Numbered from the stretch's first letter, positions 1 through 6,741 are shown. The stretch: 12,066 nucleotides of DNA from Thermodesulfobacteriota bacterium (GCA_025454185.1 JALOOY010000084.1:1-12066), one strand, 5' to 3'. The notes: generated from the sequence alone by a model not told the origin. Program-made: numbers and translations.

Positions 1-345
1 GAACAGGGCGAAGACCTTGTCCTGGATGATCAGCCGCTGGGTATTGGCCACGCAGACCTGGGGATCGTAGCCGTCGTCATAGGCGATCAGCTTGATCTTC
101 CGGCCGTGGATGCCGCCCCGTTCGTTGACTTTTTGGATATAGGAGAGGGCGCCATGAAGGGTTTGCCGGCCCAGGTAACCGGCATGACCGCCCAGGGCCA
201 TGGAAGAGCCGATGATCAGGGTGTGCGTGTCCACGCCGGGAACGGCCTCGGGGACGGCGGTGGGCGGGCCCATCCAATCGCAGGCCGAAAGACCGGCCAG
301 GAAAAGCGCCAGGATGATCAGGAGAGGCCTGGAAATTCGATTCAT
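1..345 (-). CDS. ABC transporter substrate-binding lipoprotein (Peripla_BP_6/LivK-like), 3' part outside window
   Basis: The gene reads leftward from ATG at 345 and is open to the window edge, giving 115 residues of a family usually near 380-400. Residues 1-22 are a Sec lipoprotein signal: basic start, hydrophobic core, and lipobox L19-S20-A21-C22, so Cys22 should be lipidated. The mature part begins with the type I periplasmic-binding fold: beta strand TLIIGSS (42-48), then a long helix ending VNERGGIHGRKIKL (73-86) and YDDGYDP (89-95), a pattern typical of HAAT-family binding proteins. A purine-rich GGAGG lies 12 nt before the ATG. It starts 68 bp after the dehydrogenase stop on the same strand, so the two may be cotranscribed. 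It is the second binding protein in the window and is anchored differently from the Tat-exported one at 1719. It probably delivers an amino acid or small organic acid; the ligand is unknown. Confidence 0.85.
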   Translation of the reverse strand, partial: MNRISRPLLIILALFLAGLSACDWMGPPTAVPEAVPGVDTHTLIIGSSMALGGHAGYLGRQTLHGALSYIQKVNERGGIHGRKIKLIAYDDGYDPQVCVANTQRLIIQDKVFALF

Positions 346-413
346 CGGCTCGTCAATCCTCCACACCTCCCATGGTACTAAAGTATACGCCGGTTGGCAA
401 GCACGAAGGCCGC

Positions 414-1454
414 TCAGTCCTCCAGGGTGACCACAATGCGAATGGGGTCTCCGATTTTTTCGTGGAGGGCCTGCAAGCCCTCGTTGACCCCCTCCAGCGG
501 GACCCGGCGGGAAACCGAGTCGGCCAGGTTCAGTCGGCCCCCGGCGACCAACGCCACTACTTCGGCGATTTCCCGGGTGGTGAAGGCGTAGGACCCCCGC
601 AGTTCGATCTCCCGGCGGACAAATTCGGTAGGCGGCAGGCAGGCGATGGGCGCAGCCCCCAGCCCCACGATTACGGCCCGGCCGCCGGTCCGCAGGCCGG
701 CAGCGGCCAGGGCGATCGTTTCGGGACGGCCGATGCATTCCACGGACAGGTCGACCCCTTCGCCTCCCGCCGCCTCCCGGAGGACCGCCGCCGGGTCGGC
801 CTGATCGTTGCGGATGACCCGGTCGGCCCCCCGGGCGCGGGCCCGCTCCAGGGCCTGGTCCGATAGGTCCAATCCAACCACCAGGCCGGCCCCCAGAACC
901 TTGGCCAACTGCACGGCGTGCAGGCCCAGTCCGCCGCAGCCGATGACCGCCACGGTTTCCCCCTGGGCCAGGCGCCCTCTGCGGGTCAGGGCATGATAGG
1001 GGGTGGCCACGGCATCGGTCAGGATGGCCCCCTGATCGAAGGGGATGCTCCCCGGCAGGGCCACCAGGTTTTCAGCCGGGACCACGGCGTACTCGGCCAG
1101 TCCTCCGTCGAGGTGGATGCCGAGCAGGCGCCGCTCCTGACAAATTTGTTCCCGGCCGGCCCGGCAGTGGCGGCAGCGGCCGCAGGAAACGAGGCAGTTA
1201 ACCGCCACCCGGTCGCCCGCGCGCCAGGTCGCGACCTTCGGTCCGCAGGCGGCCACTTCCCCGCTGAACTCATGGCCCAGGATGATGGGCTGAAAGGCCG
1301 TGGGGGTGACGCCTTCATAGACGATGTGGATATCGGACCCGCAGATCCCGCAGGCCCGCACGCGAATCAGGACCTCTCCCGGACCGGGCTGCGGCGTGGG
1401 GACTTCTTCGAGGCGCAACGGTTGGCCGACTTGATAAAAACGGGCTGCCTTCAT
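414..1454 (-). CDS. Zinc-dependent medium-chain alcohol dehydrogenase (MDR superfamily)
   Basis: This 346-residue protein has the full MDR layout. An N-terminal GroES-like domain carries the catalytic zinc ligands Cys38 (in CGICGSD) and His61-Glu62 (in GHEFSGE). The structural-zinc lobe has Cys91, Cys94, Cys97 and Cys105. The Rossmann motif GCGGLG is at 172-177, and Asp196 at the end of the second Rossmann strand suggests NAD(H) rather than NADP(H). It should oxidise a secondary alcohol or hydroxyl compound to the ketone, like sorbitol or threonine dehydrogenases. Family members include the hydroxyacyl-CoA dehydrogenases of anaerobic aromatic degradation, but nothing here fixes the substrate. 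AAGGAG sits 6 nt before the ATG and supports the start. The left arm of a perfect 18-bp inverted repeat touches that ribosome-binding site. It is divergent from the transporter operon and precedes the lipoprotein gene, which suggests a catabolic link by context only. Confidence 0.9.
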   Translation of the reverse strand: MKAARFYQVGQPLRLEEVPTPQPGPGEVLIRVRACGICGSDIHIVYEGVTPTAFQPIILGHEFSGEVAACGPKVATWRAGDRVAVNCLVSCGRCRHCRAGREQICQERRLLGIHLDGGLAEYAVVPAENLVALPGSIPFDQGAILTDAVATPYHALTRRGRLAQGETVAVIGCGGLGLHAVQLAKVLGAGLVVGLDLSDQALERARARGADRVIRNDQADPAAVLREAAGGEGVDLSVECIGRPETIALAAAGLRTGGRAVIVGLGAAPIACLPPTEFVRREIELRGSYAFTTREIAEVVALVAGGRLNLADSVSRRVPLEGVNEGLQALHEKIGDPIRIVVTLED

Positions 1455-1465
1455 CGGGGTCTCCT

Positions 1466-1513
1466 TAGATTTTTACAGCCATTATTCTGAGAGACAATGG
1501 CTGTAAAAATCTA
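1466..1513. repeat. Perfect 18-bp inverted repeat in the divergent control region
   Basis: Arm 1466-1483 (TAGATTTTTACAGCCATT) and arm 1496-1513 are exact reverse complements separated by 12 nt. On both strands the stem begins with a T run and ends with an A run, which is the wrong polarity for an intrinsic terminator. In the leader of the minus-strand dehydrogenase mRNA the hairpin ends against the AAGGAG ribosome-binding site (1466-1461). It could be an operator for a dimeric regulator or a translation-modulating RNA hairpin; the sequence cannot decide. Confidence 0.8.
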
Positions 1514-1575
1514 TAAATAAAAACCAAGATTTTCATTCTAACCTCAAAAAATCAATTTTTTAGCGTCGGGGTTTT

Positions 1576-1586
1576 TATACTATACT
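1576..1586 (+). promoter_or_regulatory. Possible -10 element(s) for the transporter operon
   Basis: Two overlapping TATACT hexamers (1576-1581 and 1581-1586) lie in an AT-rich stretch between the divergent genes, about 130 bp before the binding-protein start. No good -35 hexamer is present at 16-18 nt (TTTTAG or CAATTT at best), so this would be an activator-dependent or misassigned promoter. The rest of 1514-1718 holds no open gene that I can support. Confidence 0.25.
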
Positions 1587-1718
1587 GAAATTTTATGCTT
1601 TGTTACTATCTTAATCTGTGTTAAATAATCAAGTTATTCTTGAAGGGGACCCAGTCGTTCAATGTCGTAATCCAAACACAGCGGATCGAATAAACCTGAA
1701 CAAAGGGAGGCCAAGGGT

Positions 1719-3011
1719 ATGGAAAAAATGGATCGTCGGGATTTTTTGAAGCGCGTAGGGGCCGGGGCCCTGGTCACCGGGGCCGGCGCCCTGGGTTCCG
1801 GGGTCATGGTGCCCACCGGACTGTGGGCGCAGGCACCCAAGATCAAGGGGCCGATCAAGGTCGGCTACCAGGCCGTCCTTTCCGGGACCCTGGCCGGCTA
1901 CGGCGAATTCCACAAGATGGGGGCCCAGTTGGCGGTGGAGGAGATCAACCAGAAGGGCGGCATTGCCGGGGTCAAGGTGGAAATCGAATTCCGGGATTCC
2001 ACGATGAAACCCGATGACGCCATCAAAAACGCCCGGTATTTCGTGGACAGTTGGGGGGCGGATTACCTGGCCGGCGTCGACTCCTCCGGGCAGGCCCTGG
2101 CCCTGGCGCCGATCATGGACAAGCTGGACCGGGTGCTGATGGTGACCCACGCCGCCACGGAAAAGCTGACCGAAGAGTGGGTCTTTAAAAAAGGCATCAA
2201 ACAGATCTTCCGCATGGTGAATTCCACGTACCACGACAGCAATGCCGCCGCCTTCATCGCCAAGGATTTGCCGGCCCTGAAGTGGGCCACGGTGAGCCCC
2301 AAATATGAATACGGCTTTACCTGCTGGAAGCTGTTCCAGGAGACGCTGAAGAAGTTGAAGCCCGGTGTCAGCTTCCCGGCCGAATCCTGGGCGCCGGCTG
2401 GGACCACGGACTTCCGCTCCCACATCAACACCATCATGGACGCCAACCCGGACGGATTGTACTCCACCGAATGGGCCGGCGAATTGATCACCTTCCTCAA
2501 ACAGGCCAAACAGGCCGGCCTTTTCGACAAGGTCAAACATGTCATGCTGCCCGTGGGGGCGGCCATGGACGTCCTGGAAGGCATGGGGGCCGAAATGCCG
2601 GACAATCTCTGGATCTCGGGGCGTTATTTCTTTCTCTATCCCAACAATAAAGATAACAACGACTGGGTGGCCCGCTTTCGCAAGCGCTGGAACCATTACC
2701 CGGCTTATGTGTCCGAGGCCGGCTATTCGGCCATCTACGCCCTGAAGGCCGCCGTGGAAAAATCCGGGTCCAAGGAGACCAAGGCCCTGATTCAAACCCT
2801 GGAAGGGATGGAGCTGGATACCCCGGCGGGCCGCCGCCTGTTCCGTAAGGAAGACCACCAGGCCATGTACGACGTGCCCTGGGGCAAGACCAAGGGTGAT
2901 CCCAAGTATCCCTTCAAGATCATGGGCGAGAGCAAGGTCATCCCGGCCAAATCCTATTTCTCCCGGCCGCCTTTTGAGGGCCCGGGGGCGGATCCGCCCT
3001 TCAGCAGCTAA
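1719..3011 (+). CDS. Tat-exported substrate-binding protein of a HAAT (branched-chain amino acid type) ABC transporter
   Basis: A 430-residue periplasmic ligand-binding protein of the Peripla_BP_6/LivK family. Residues 1-39 are a twin-arginine signal peptide: DRRDFLKR at 5-12, a weakly hydrophobic Ala/Gly core, and a likely cleavage after AQA (37-39). The mature protein starts with IKVGYQAVLSGTLAGYG (46-62), followed by AVEEINQKGGIAG (72-84), which is the first strand and helix of the type I binding fold. GGGAGG at 1705-1710 lies 8 nt before ATG 1719; the internal ATG at 1728 would be too far away. It is the first gene of a five-gene operon and precedes livH by 213 bp. That gap contains a GC-rich hairpin and a long heptad palindrome. 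Use of the Tat route for a binding protein implies folding in the cytoplasm before export. Substrate specificity cannot be inferred; branched-chain amino acids, amides, urea and aromatic acids are all carried by this family. Confidence 0.92.
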   Translation: MEKMDRRDFLKRVGAGALVTGAGALGSGVMVPTGLWAQAPKIKGPIKVGYQAVLSGTLAGYGEFHKMGAQLAVEEINQKGGIAGVKVEIEFRDSTMKPDDAIKNARYFVDSWGADYLAGVDSSGQALALAPIMDKLDRVLMVTHAATEKLTEEWVFKKGIKQIFRMVNSTYHDSNAAAFIAKDLPALKWATVSPKYEYGFTCWKLFQETLKKLKPGVSFPAESWAPAGTTDFRSHINTIMDANPDGLYSTEWAGELITFLKQAKQAGLFDKVKHVMLPVGAAMDVLEGMGAEMPDNLWISGRYFFLYPNNKDNNDWVARFRKRWNHYPAYVSEAGYSAIYALKAAVEKSGSKETKALIQTLEGMELDTPAGRRLFRKEDHQAMYDVPWGKTKGDPKYPFKIMGESKVIPAKSYFSRPPFEGPGADPPFSS

Positions 3012-3026
3012 ACCTTTATCCCGTGG

Positions 3027-3072
3027 GGCAGGCGGCGAATTCCTTTCAAACCAGGGCCTTTCGCCGCCTGCC
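3027..3072 (+). promoter_or_regulatory. GC-rich intra-operon stem-loop after the binding-protein gene
   Basis: A perfect 13-bp stem pairs 3027-3039 (GGCAGGCGGCGAA) with 3060-3072 around a 20-nt loop, 15 nt after the binding-protein stop codon. No T-run follows, so it is not a standard terminator. In other binding-protein operons, such as E. coli malE-malF, a stem at this place protects the upstream mRNA and raises binding protein above permease. The same role is inferred here. Confidence 0.6.
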
Positions 3073-3086
3073 TCTAAAGCTAAACC

Positions 3087-3217
3087 CGAAATTCGAAACC
3101 CGAAATTCGAAACAATGACCAAAATTCAAAATTCAAATGTTCAAAACCAAACGTTTCGAATTTTGGAATTCTGTCATTTGAATTTGTTTCGGATTTCGGA
3201 TTTCGGATTTCGAATTT
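3087..3217. repeat. Heptad-built imperfect palindrome A (131 bp)
   Basis: The element is made almost entirely of 7-nt units. CGAAATT/CGAAACC-type units run in phase at 3087-3114. CAAAATT-type units follow at 3113-3154 after a 5-nt phase shift. The complementary TTTCGGA-type units end the element at 3217, including three exact CGGATTT copies at 3190-3210. It folds back on itself around the AAACGTTT centre near 3152/3153 with about 65-nt arms and scattered mismatches. It fills most of the gap between the binding-protein gene and livH and ends 7 nt before the livH ATG. Short reading frames crossing it are repeat translations, not genes. Confidence 0.9.
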
Positions 3218-3224
3218 AACCAGT

Positions 3225-4094
3225 ATGCTCCAATCCGTTGTCCAGGTTATTCTGGCCGGTCTGTCCACCGGCATGTTCATCTGGCTGGTGGCCAGCGGCC
3301 TGACCCTCATTTTCGGGGTGCTGGGGGTCCTGAATTTCGCCCACGGCAGCTTCTACATGCTGGGGGCCTACTTTTGTTTTACGGTGCTGAAATATATGGG
3401 GGCCAACTTTTGGCTGGGATTGATTCTCGGCCCCCTGTGCGTCTGCGTCATCGGTTTCATCGTGGAACGTTTTTTCCTGCGTTATGTGTATCATATCGCT
3501 CTGCCCTACCAGCTCCTGCTGACCTTCGCCTTCGTTCTGATCTTCGACAATCTGGTCAAGATAGTCTGGGGCGCCGGTTCCATCAGCCCGCCGGCCCTGG
3601 CCGCTCTGGGGGGATCGGTGGATGTCCTGGGCCGTAAGTTCCCCATCTACAATATCCTGATCATCGTCGTCGGGCCACTGGTGGCCCTGGCCCTGTGGGG
3701 CATGATCGAAAAGACCTGGTGGGGCCGGATCATCCGGGCCTCCTCGTCGGACCGCGAGATGGCCTCGGCCATCGGGGTCCGGGTACCGGCCCTGTTCACC
3801 TCCGTGTTTGTCTTCGGCACCTGGCTGGGGGCCCTGGGCGGCGGACTGGCCGTGCCCTACGTGGGGATCATGACTTCCGGCATGGGCGAGACCATCATCA
3901 TCGAGGCCTTCATCGTGGCCGTCATCGGCGGGCTGGGCAGCCTGAAGGGGGCCTTCGTGGGCGCCCTGGTCATCGGGGTGCTGACCGCCTTCGGGACCCG
4001 ATTTTTCCCCACGTTCGACATGTTTTTGACCTTCATCCTCATGGCCGGCATCCTGCTCTGGAGACCCCAGGGGTTGTTCGGGGTGGCGCGGTAA
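3225..4094 (+). CDS. livH: Branched-chain amino acid type ABC transporter permease LivH
   Basis: A 289-residue, very hydrophobic inner-membrane permease. The family signature NFAHG is at 37-41 in the first transmembrane region. The cytoplasmic coupling loop IRASSSDREMASAIGV (170-185), which contacts the ATPase, and GGLGSLKGAFVGA (235-247) near the C-terminal membrane segments are both present. Length and start match the family. The ATG at 3225 gives the expected short N-terminus, but no Shine-Dalgarno-like sequence precedes it: the preceding 20 nt are the end of heptad palindrome A plus a few bases. It is followed by livM after only 6 nt. With LivM it forms the membrane channel of the importer. 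Confidence 0.95.
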   Translation: MLQSVVQVILAGLSTGMFIWLVASGLTLIFGVLGVLNFAHGSFYMLGAYFCFTVLKYMGANFWLGLILGPLCVCVIGFIVERFFLRYVYHIALPYQLLLTFAFVLIFDNLVKIVWGAGSISPPALAALGGSVDVLGRKFPIYNILIIVVGPLVALALWGMIEKTWWGRIIRASSSDREMASAIGVRVPALFTSVFVFGTWLGALGGGLAVPYVGIMTSGMGETIIIEAFIVAVIGGLGSLKGAFVGALVIGVLTAFGTRFFPTFDMFLTFILMAGILLWRPQGLFGVAR

Positions 4095-4100
4095 AGGGCC

Positions 4101-5063
4101 ATGAAACTGAAATCCTGGCAAATGGCACTCGTGGTGCTTTCGCTGCTGGCCCTGGTGGGTGTCGGGCTGTTTTCGGGCCGGTTCATGATCTATCTGGCCA
4201 TGCGGGTCATGATCCTGGCCATATTCGCCCTGGGCTATAACCTGCTGCTGGGCCAGACCGGCCTGCTGTCCTTCGGTCACGGCGCCTTTTATGCCGCCGG
4301 GGCCTACGGCCTCGGTTTTTTCGGCCTCCATCTGTCCTCTCACCCGCTGCTGGGCCTCCTGGCCGCCGTGGTCCTGGCCGCTGTCCTGGCCCTGATCATC
4401 GGTTTTTTCTGTGTCCGCCACACGGAAATCTATTTCGCCATGCTGACCCTGGCTTTCGGCATGATGGTCTTTTCCCTGCTCTGGAGCGCCCGGGAAGTGA
4501 CCGGGGGCGACGACGGACTGGTGGGCATCATGCGCGACCCGGTGTCTTTCTTCGGCCTGCTGGAAATCCCGATCGGGAAGGACCGCCAGTATTATTTCCT
4601 GGTGCTGGCCGTCTTTGTCCTGAGTGCCTGGGCCGTACAGCGCATCCGGCTTTCCCCGCTGGGCCTGGCCCTGAGCGGGATCCGGGAAAACGCCAACCGG
4701 GCCGAGTTCGCCGGCTTGTCGGTAAAAAACTACCGCCTGGCCGTCTTCGTCATCAGCGGGGCCTTTGCCGGCCTGGCCGGGGGACTGGAAACCCTGCTGG
4801 AAAGCAACGCCCGGCCCTTCATGGCCCATTGGGGCCACTCGGCCGAGCCGATCCTGGTCAGTCTCCTGGGCGGCCTGCAGACCTTCGCCGGCCCTCTGGC
4901 CGGCAGCGTGATCTTTATTGCCATGCGGGAAATGGTGCAGCGCTTTACCGAAAACTGGATGCTCTGGTTCGGCATCGTCCTTCTGGTGATCATCATGGGT
5001 TTCCGGGGCGGTGTGGTGGGCGTCTTCCAGAGGCTCATCGGCCAGGCCGGGGGCGGACGGTGA
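4101..5063 (+). CDS. livM: Branched-chain amino acid type ABC transporter permease LivM
   Basis: A 320-residue integral membrane protein and partner of LivH. Hallmarks are GYNLLLGQTGLLSFGHGAFY (45-64), TGGDDGL (134-140), and the ATPase-contact loop SPLGLALSGIRENANRAEFAG (185-205). Several hydrophobic segments cover residues 8-110, 163-180 and 211-310. The start lies 6 nt after the livH stop, with AAAGGG overlapping that stop codon, so translation is probably coupled. It stops 7 nt before the livG start. The length is typical for shorter LivM proteins that lack an extended N-terminus. Confidence 0.95.
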   Translation: MKLKSWQMALVVLSLLALVGVGLFSGRFMIYLAMRVMILAIFALGYNLLLGQTGLLSFGHGAFYAAGAYGLGFFGLHLSSHPLLGLLAAVVLAAVLALIIGFFCVRHTEIYFAMLTLAFGMMVFSLLWSAREVTGGDDGLVGIMRDPVSFFGLLEIPIGKDRQYYFLVLAVFVLSAWAVQRIRLSPLGLALSGIRENANRAEFAGLSVKNYRLAVFVISGAFAGLAGGLETLLESNARPFMAHWGHSAEPILVSLLGGLQTFAGPLAGSVIFIAMREMVQRFTENWMLWFGIVLLVIIMGFRGGVVGVFQRLIGQAGGGR

Positions 5064-5070
5064 GGGGCGG

Positions 5071-5826
5071 ATGGGCGACCTGATCCTGCAAATCCGCAAA
5101 CTGACCAACTTTTTCGGCATGGTCTGCACCGCCAAGGAGCTGGACCTCGACATCGAAGCCGGGGTCCTGACTTCGATCATCGGCCCCAACGGCGCCGGAA
5201 AATCCACCCTGATCAACCTGATCACCGGCAATCTGCCGGTCCAGTCCGGAAGCATTTTATTCAAGGGCAGGGAGATCTCCCGGCTGCCCATCCACCAGCG
5301 GGTTCGTCTGGGCATCTGCCGCTCCTTTCAGATCGTCAACATCTTTCCGGAATTGACCGTCCTGGAAAATCTGCTGATTCCTACCCTGGCCCTCTCCGGG
5401 AGGACCCGGCGCTTTTTCGCCAAAATAGAGGGGGAGGACCGGGCCCGGGACCAGGTGAAAAACCTGCTGGAAAAGGTCGGCCTGGCCGGGGTCAAGGACA
5501 CGCCGGCCAACGTCCTTTCCCACGGAGACCAGCGGCTGCTCGAGGTGGGCGTGGCCCTGGCGGTGGAGCCCTCCCTGCTGTTCCTGGATGAACCGACGGC
5601 CGGCATGAACCCGGTGGAGCGGGTCAAGGTCCTGGAAAACATCCGTCAGCTTTCCCGTGAAGGACAGACGACCTTCGTCCTGGTGGAGCATGACATGGAC
5701 ATCGTTTTTTCCCTTTCCGAACGGGTGGTGGTGCTGCACCGGGGAGACATATTGGGGGACGGGACACCGGAGGAGATCAAGAACAATGTCCAGGTGCGGG
5801 AAGTGTACCTGGGAGACTCGGTTTAA
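5071..5826 (+). CDS. livG: ABC transporter ATP-binding protein LivG
   Basis: A 251-residue ATPase that energises import through LivHM. Walker A is GPNGAGKST (38-46), the Q-loop Gln87 is in RSFQI, the signature is LSHGDQ (149-154), Walker B is LLFLDEP (169-175), and the switch His207 is in LVEHD. The signature differs slightly from the usual LivG form LSYGQQ. The frame is open to 5011, but ATG 5071 is chosen because GAGGGG (5062-5067) precedes it, family LivG proteins begin here, and the longer form would overlap livM by 53 bp. After its stop comes heptad palindrome B, which separates it from livF. Confidence 0.95.
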   Translation: MGDLILQIRKLTNFFGMVCTAKELDLDIEAGVLTSIIGPNGAGKSTLINLITGNLPVQSGSILFKGREISRLPIHQRVRLGICRSFQIVNIFPELTVLENLLIPTLALSGRTRRFFAKIEGEDRARDQVKNLLEKVGLAGVKDTPANVLSHGDQRLLEVGVALAVEPSLLFLDEPTAGMNPVERVKVLENIRQLSREGQTTFVLVEHDMDIVFSLSERVVVLHRGDILGDGTPEEIKNNVQVREVYLGDSV

Positions 5827-5840
5827 AAAGACTATGAAGA

Positions 5841-5936
5841 CGAACATCGAACATCGAACGTCCAACATCGAACATCGAATTAAATACGAGGATACCATTC
5901 GACATTGGACGTTGGATGTTGAATGTTGGATGTTCG
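5841..5936. repeat. Heptad-built imperfect palindrome B (96 bp)
   Basis: Six 7-nt units lie at 5841-5882: CGAACAT, CGAACAT, CGAACGT, CCAACAT, CGAACAT, CGAATTA. Six inverted units lie at 5895-5936, outermost ATGTTCG, then ATGTTGG, ATGTTGA, ACGTTGG, ACATTGG, CCATTCG. The two halves pair unit by unit into a stem of about 42 bp with a 12-nt loop (5883-5894). Variation falls at matching positions inside units. It lies between livG and livF. The spacer after it (5937-5991) is AT-rich with no recognised site. Confidence 0.92.
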
Positions 5937-5991
5937 CCCAAAAAAAATTTCAGGACAGCATTTTCAGGCTTGCTGGGCACAAAAACAGGGT

Positions 5992-6693
5992 ATGCTGCTA
6001 GAAGTTTCCAACATAGATACCTACTACGGCACCAGCCACGTCCTCCAGGGGGTTTCCCTTGCGGTGGAGGAAGGGGAAGTGGTCGCCCTCCTGGGCCGCA
6101 ACGGGGTGGGGAAGACCACCACCCTGCGTTCCATCATGGGCCTCACCCCGCCCCAAAGCGGTTCGATCAAGCTGGCCGACCGGGAGATCTGCGGCCAGCC
6201 GGCCTACCATGTGGCCAGGCTGGGGGTAGGCTACATGCCCGATGACCTGCGGATCTTTCCGGATCTGACCACGGACGAGAACCTGGAGATTGCCCGGCGT
6301 CTGTCCAAACGGACCGGGTACTGGAACCGGGAGCGGGTCATCGAACTCTTTCCCAAGCTGGGCGATCTGGCCAGGGCCCGGGGCCTGAACCTTTCCGGCG
6401 GTGAGAAGAAGATGCTCGGCATCGGCCGGGCCCTCATGGCCAACCCCAGGCTTATTCTGCTGGACGAACCCTCCGAAGGGCTGGCCCCGCTGATCGTGGC
6501 CAATCTGATCGAGGTCCTGGGCAAGATCCACCAGCAGGGCGTCACCATCCTGCTGGCTGACCAGAACCTCAAGTTCTGCCGCAAGGCCTGCCACCGAGGC
6601 TATATCATTGAAAAGGGGACGATCCAGCACCAAGGTCGAATGGAGGATATCTGGAACGACGAGGCGATTATTCGGAAGTATCTGGTGGTGTAG
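5992..6693 (+). CDS. livF: ABC transporter ATP-binding protein LivF
   Basis: A 233-residue ATPase that pairs with LivG. It begins in family style with MLLEVSNIDTYYG. Walker A is GRNGVGKTT (35-43), the signature LSGGE (134-138), and Walker B LILLDEP (154-160). The switch region is LADQN (188-192), where LivF proteins carry Gln rather than His. RIFPDLTTDENL (87-98) is the usual LivF stretch after the Q-loop. The frame is open to an ATG at 5923, but that would translate the arm of palindrome B and add 23 atypical residues, so 5992 is preferred. The only purine run before it (AGGG, 5987-5990) is 1 nt from the ATG, too close for a normal ribosome-binding site. This is the last gene of the transporter operon and converges on the cold-shock gene. 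Confidence 0.93.
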   Translation: MLLEVSNIDTYYGTSHVLQGVSLAVEEGEVVALLGRNGVGKTTTLRSIMGLTPPQSGSIKLADREICGQPAYHVARLGVGYMPDDLRIFPDLTTDENLEIARRLSKRTGYWNRERVIELFPKLGDLARARGLNLSGGEKKMLGIGRALMANPRLILLDEPSEGLAPLIVANLIEVLGKIHQQGVTILLADQNLKFCRKACHRGYIIEKGTIQHQGRMEDIWNDEAIIRKYLVV

Positions 6694-6699
6694 TCGTTC

Positions 6700-6741
6700 A
6701 TTAGTAATTAATAATTAACAATTGATTATTAATTATTAACC
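6700..6741. repeat. AT-only heptad element C between livF and the cold-shock gene
   Basis: Six consecutive 7-nt units run without a gap: ATTAGTA, ATTAATA, ATTAACA, ATTGATT, ATTAATT, ATTAACC. The element is an imperfect palindrome centred on CAATTG (6719-6724). It fills the convergent gap between livF (stop ends 6693) and the cold-shock gene and overlaps the latter by 6 bp, supplying its TAA stop (6736-6738). It is too AT-rich to form a strong terminator stem. Confidence 0.85.

Noticed and set aside
1466..1513. Intrinsic terminator reading of the 18-bp inverted repeat
   Set aside because: The T-run is on the 5' side and the A-run on the 3' side on both strands, opposite to terminator polarity.
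1659..3122. A 487-codon minus-strand frame opposite the Tat binding protein
   Set aside because: Antisense shadow of a clear gene; composition is typical of a complementary reading of GC-rich codons and it begins in palindrome A.
3087..3217. CRISPR array or variable-number tandem repeat
   Set aside because: No constant repeat with unique spacers; units are 7 nt and the two halves are inverted, not direct.
5011..5070. Longer livG form starting at ATG 5011
   Set aside because: Would overlap livM by 53 bp, has no ribosome-binding site and adds residues unlike LivG; ATG 5071 has GAGGGG upstream.
3216..5315. A 699-codon open frame on the minus strand opposite livH, livM and the start of livG
   Set aside because: Its product is a Gln/His/Gly/Asp-rich string without domain features; it mirrors the GC-biased codons of three well-supported permease/ATPase genes.
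5257..5898. Minus-strand frame beginning with repeated SMLDVRCSM-type residues
   Set aside because: Starts inside heptad palindrome B, whose 21-nt triple unit gives a seven-residue peptide repeat; the rest is antisense to livG.
5923..5991. Longer livF form starting at ATG 5923
   Set aside because: The added 23 residues translate the palindrome arm and spacer; family proteins begin at the chosen start.
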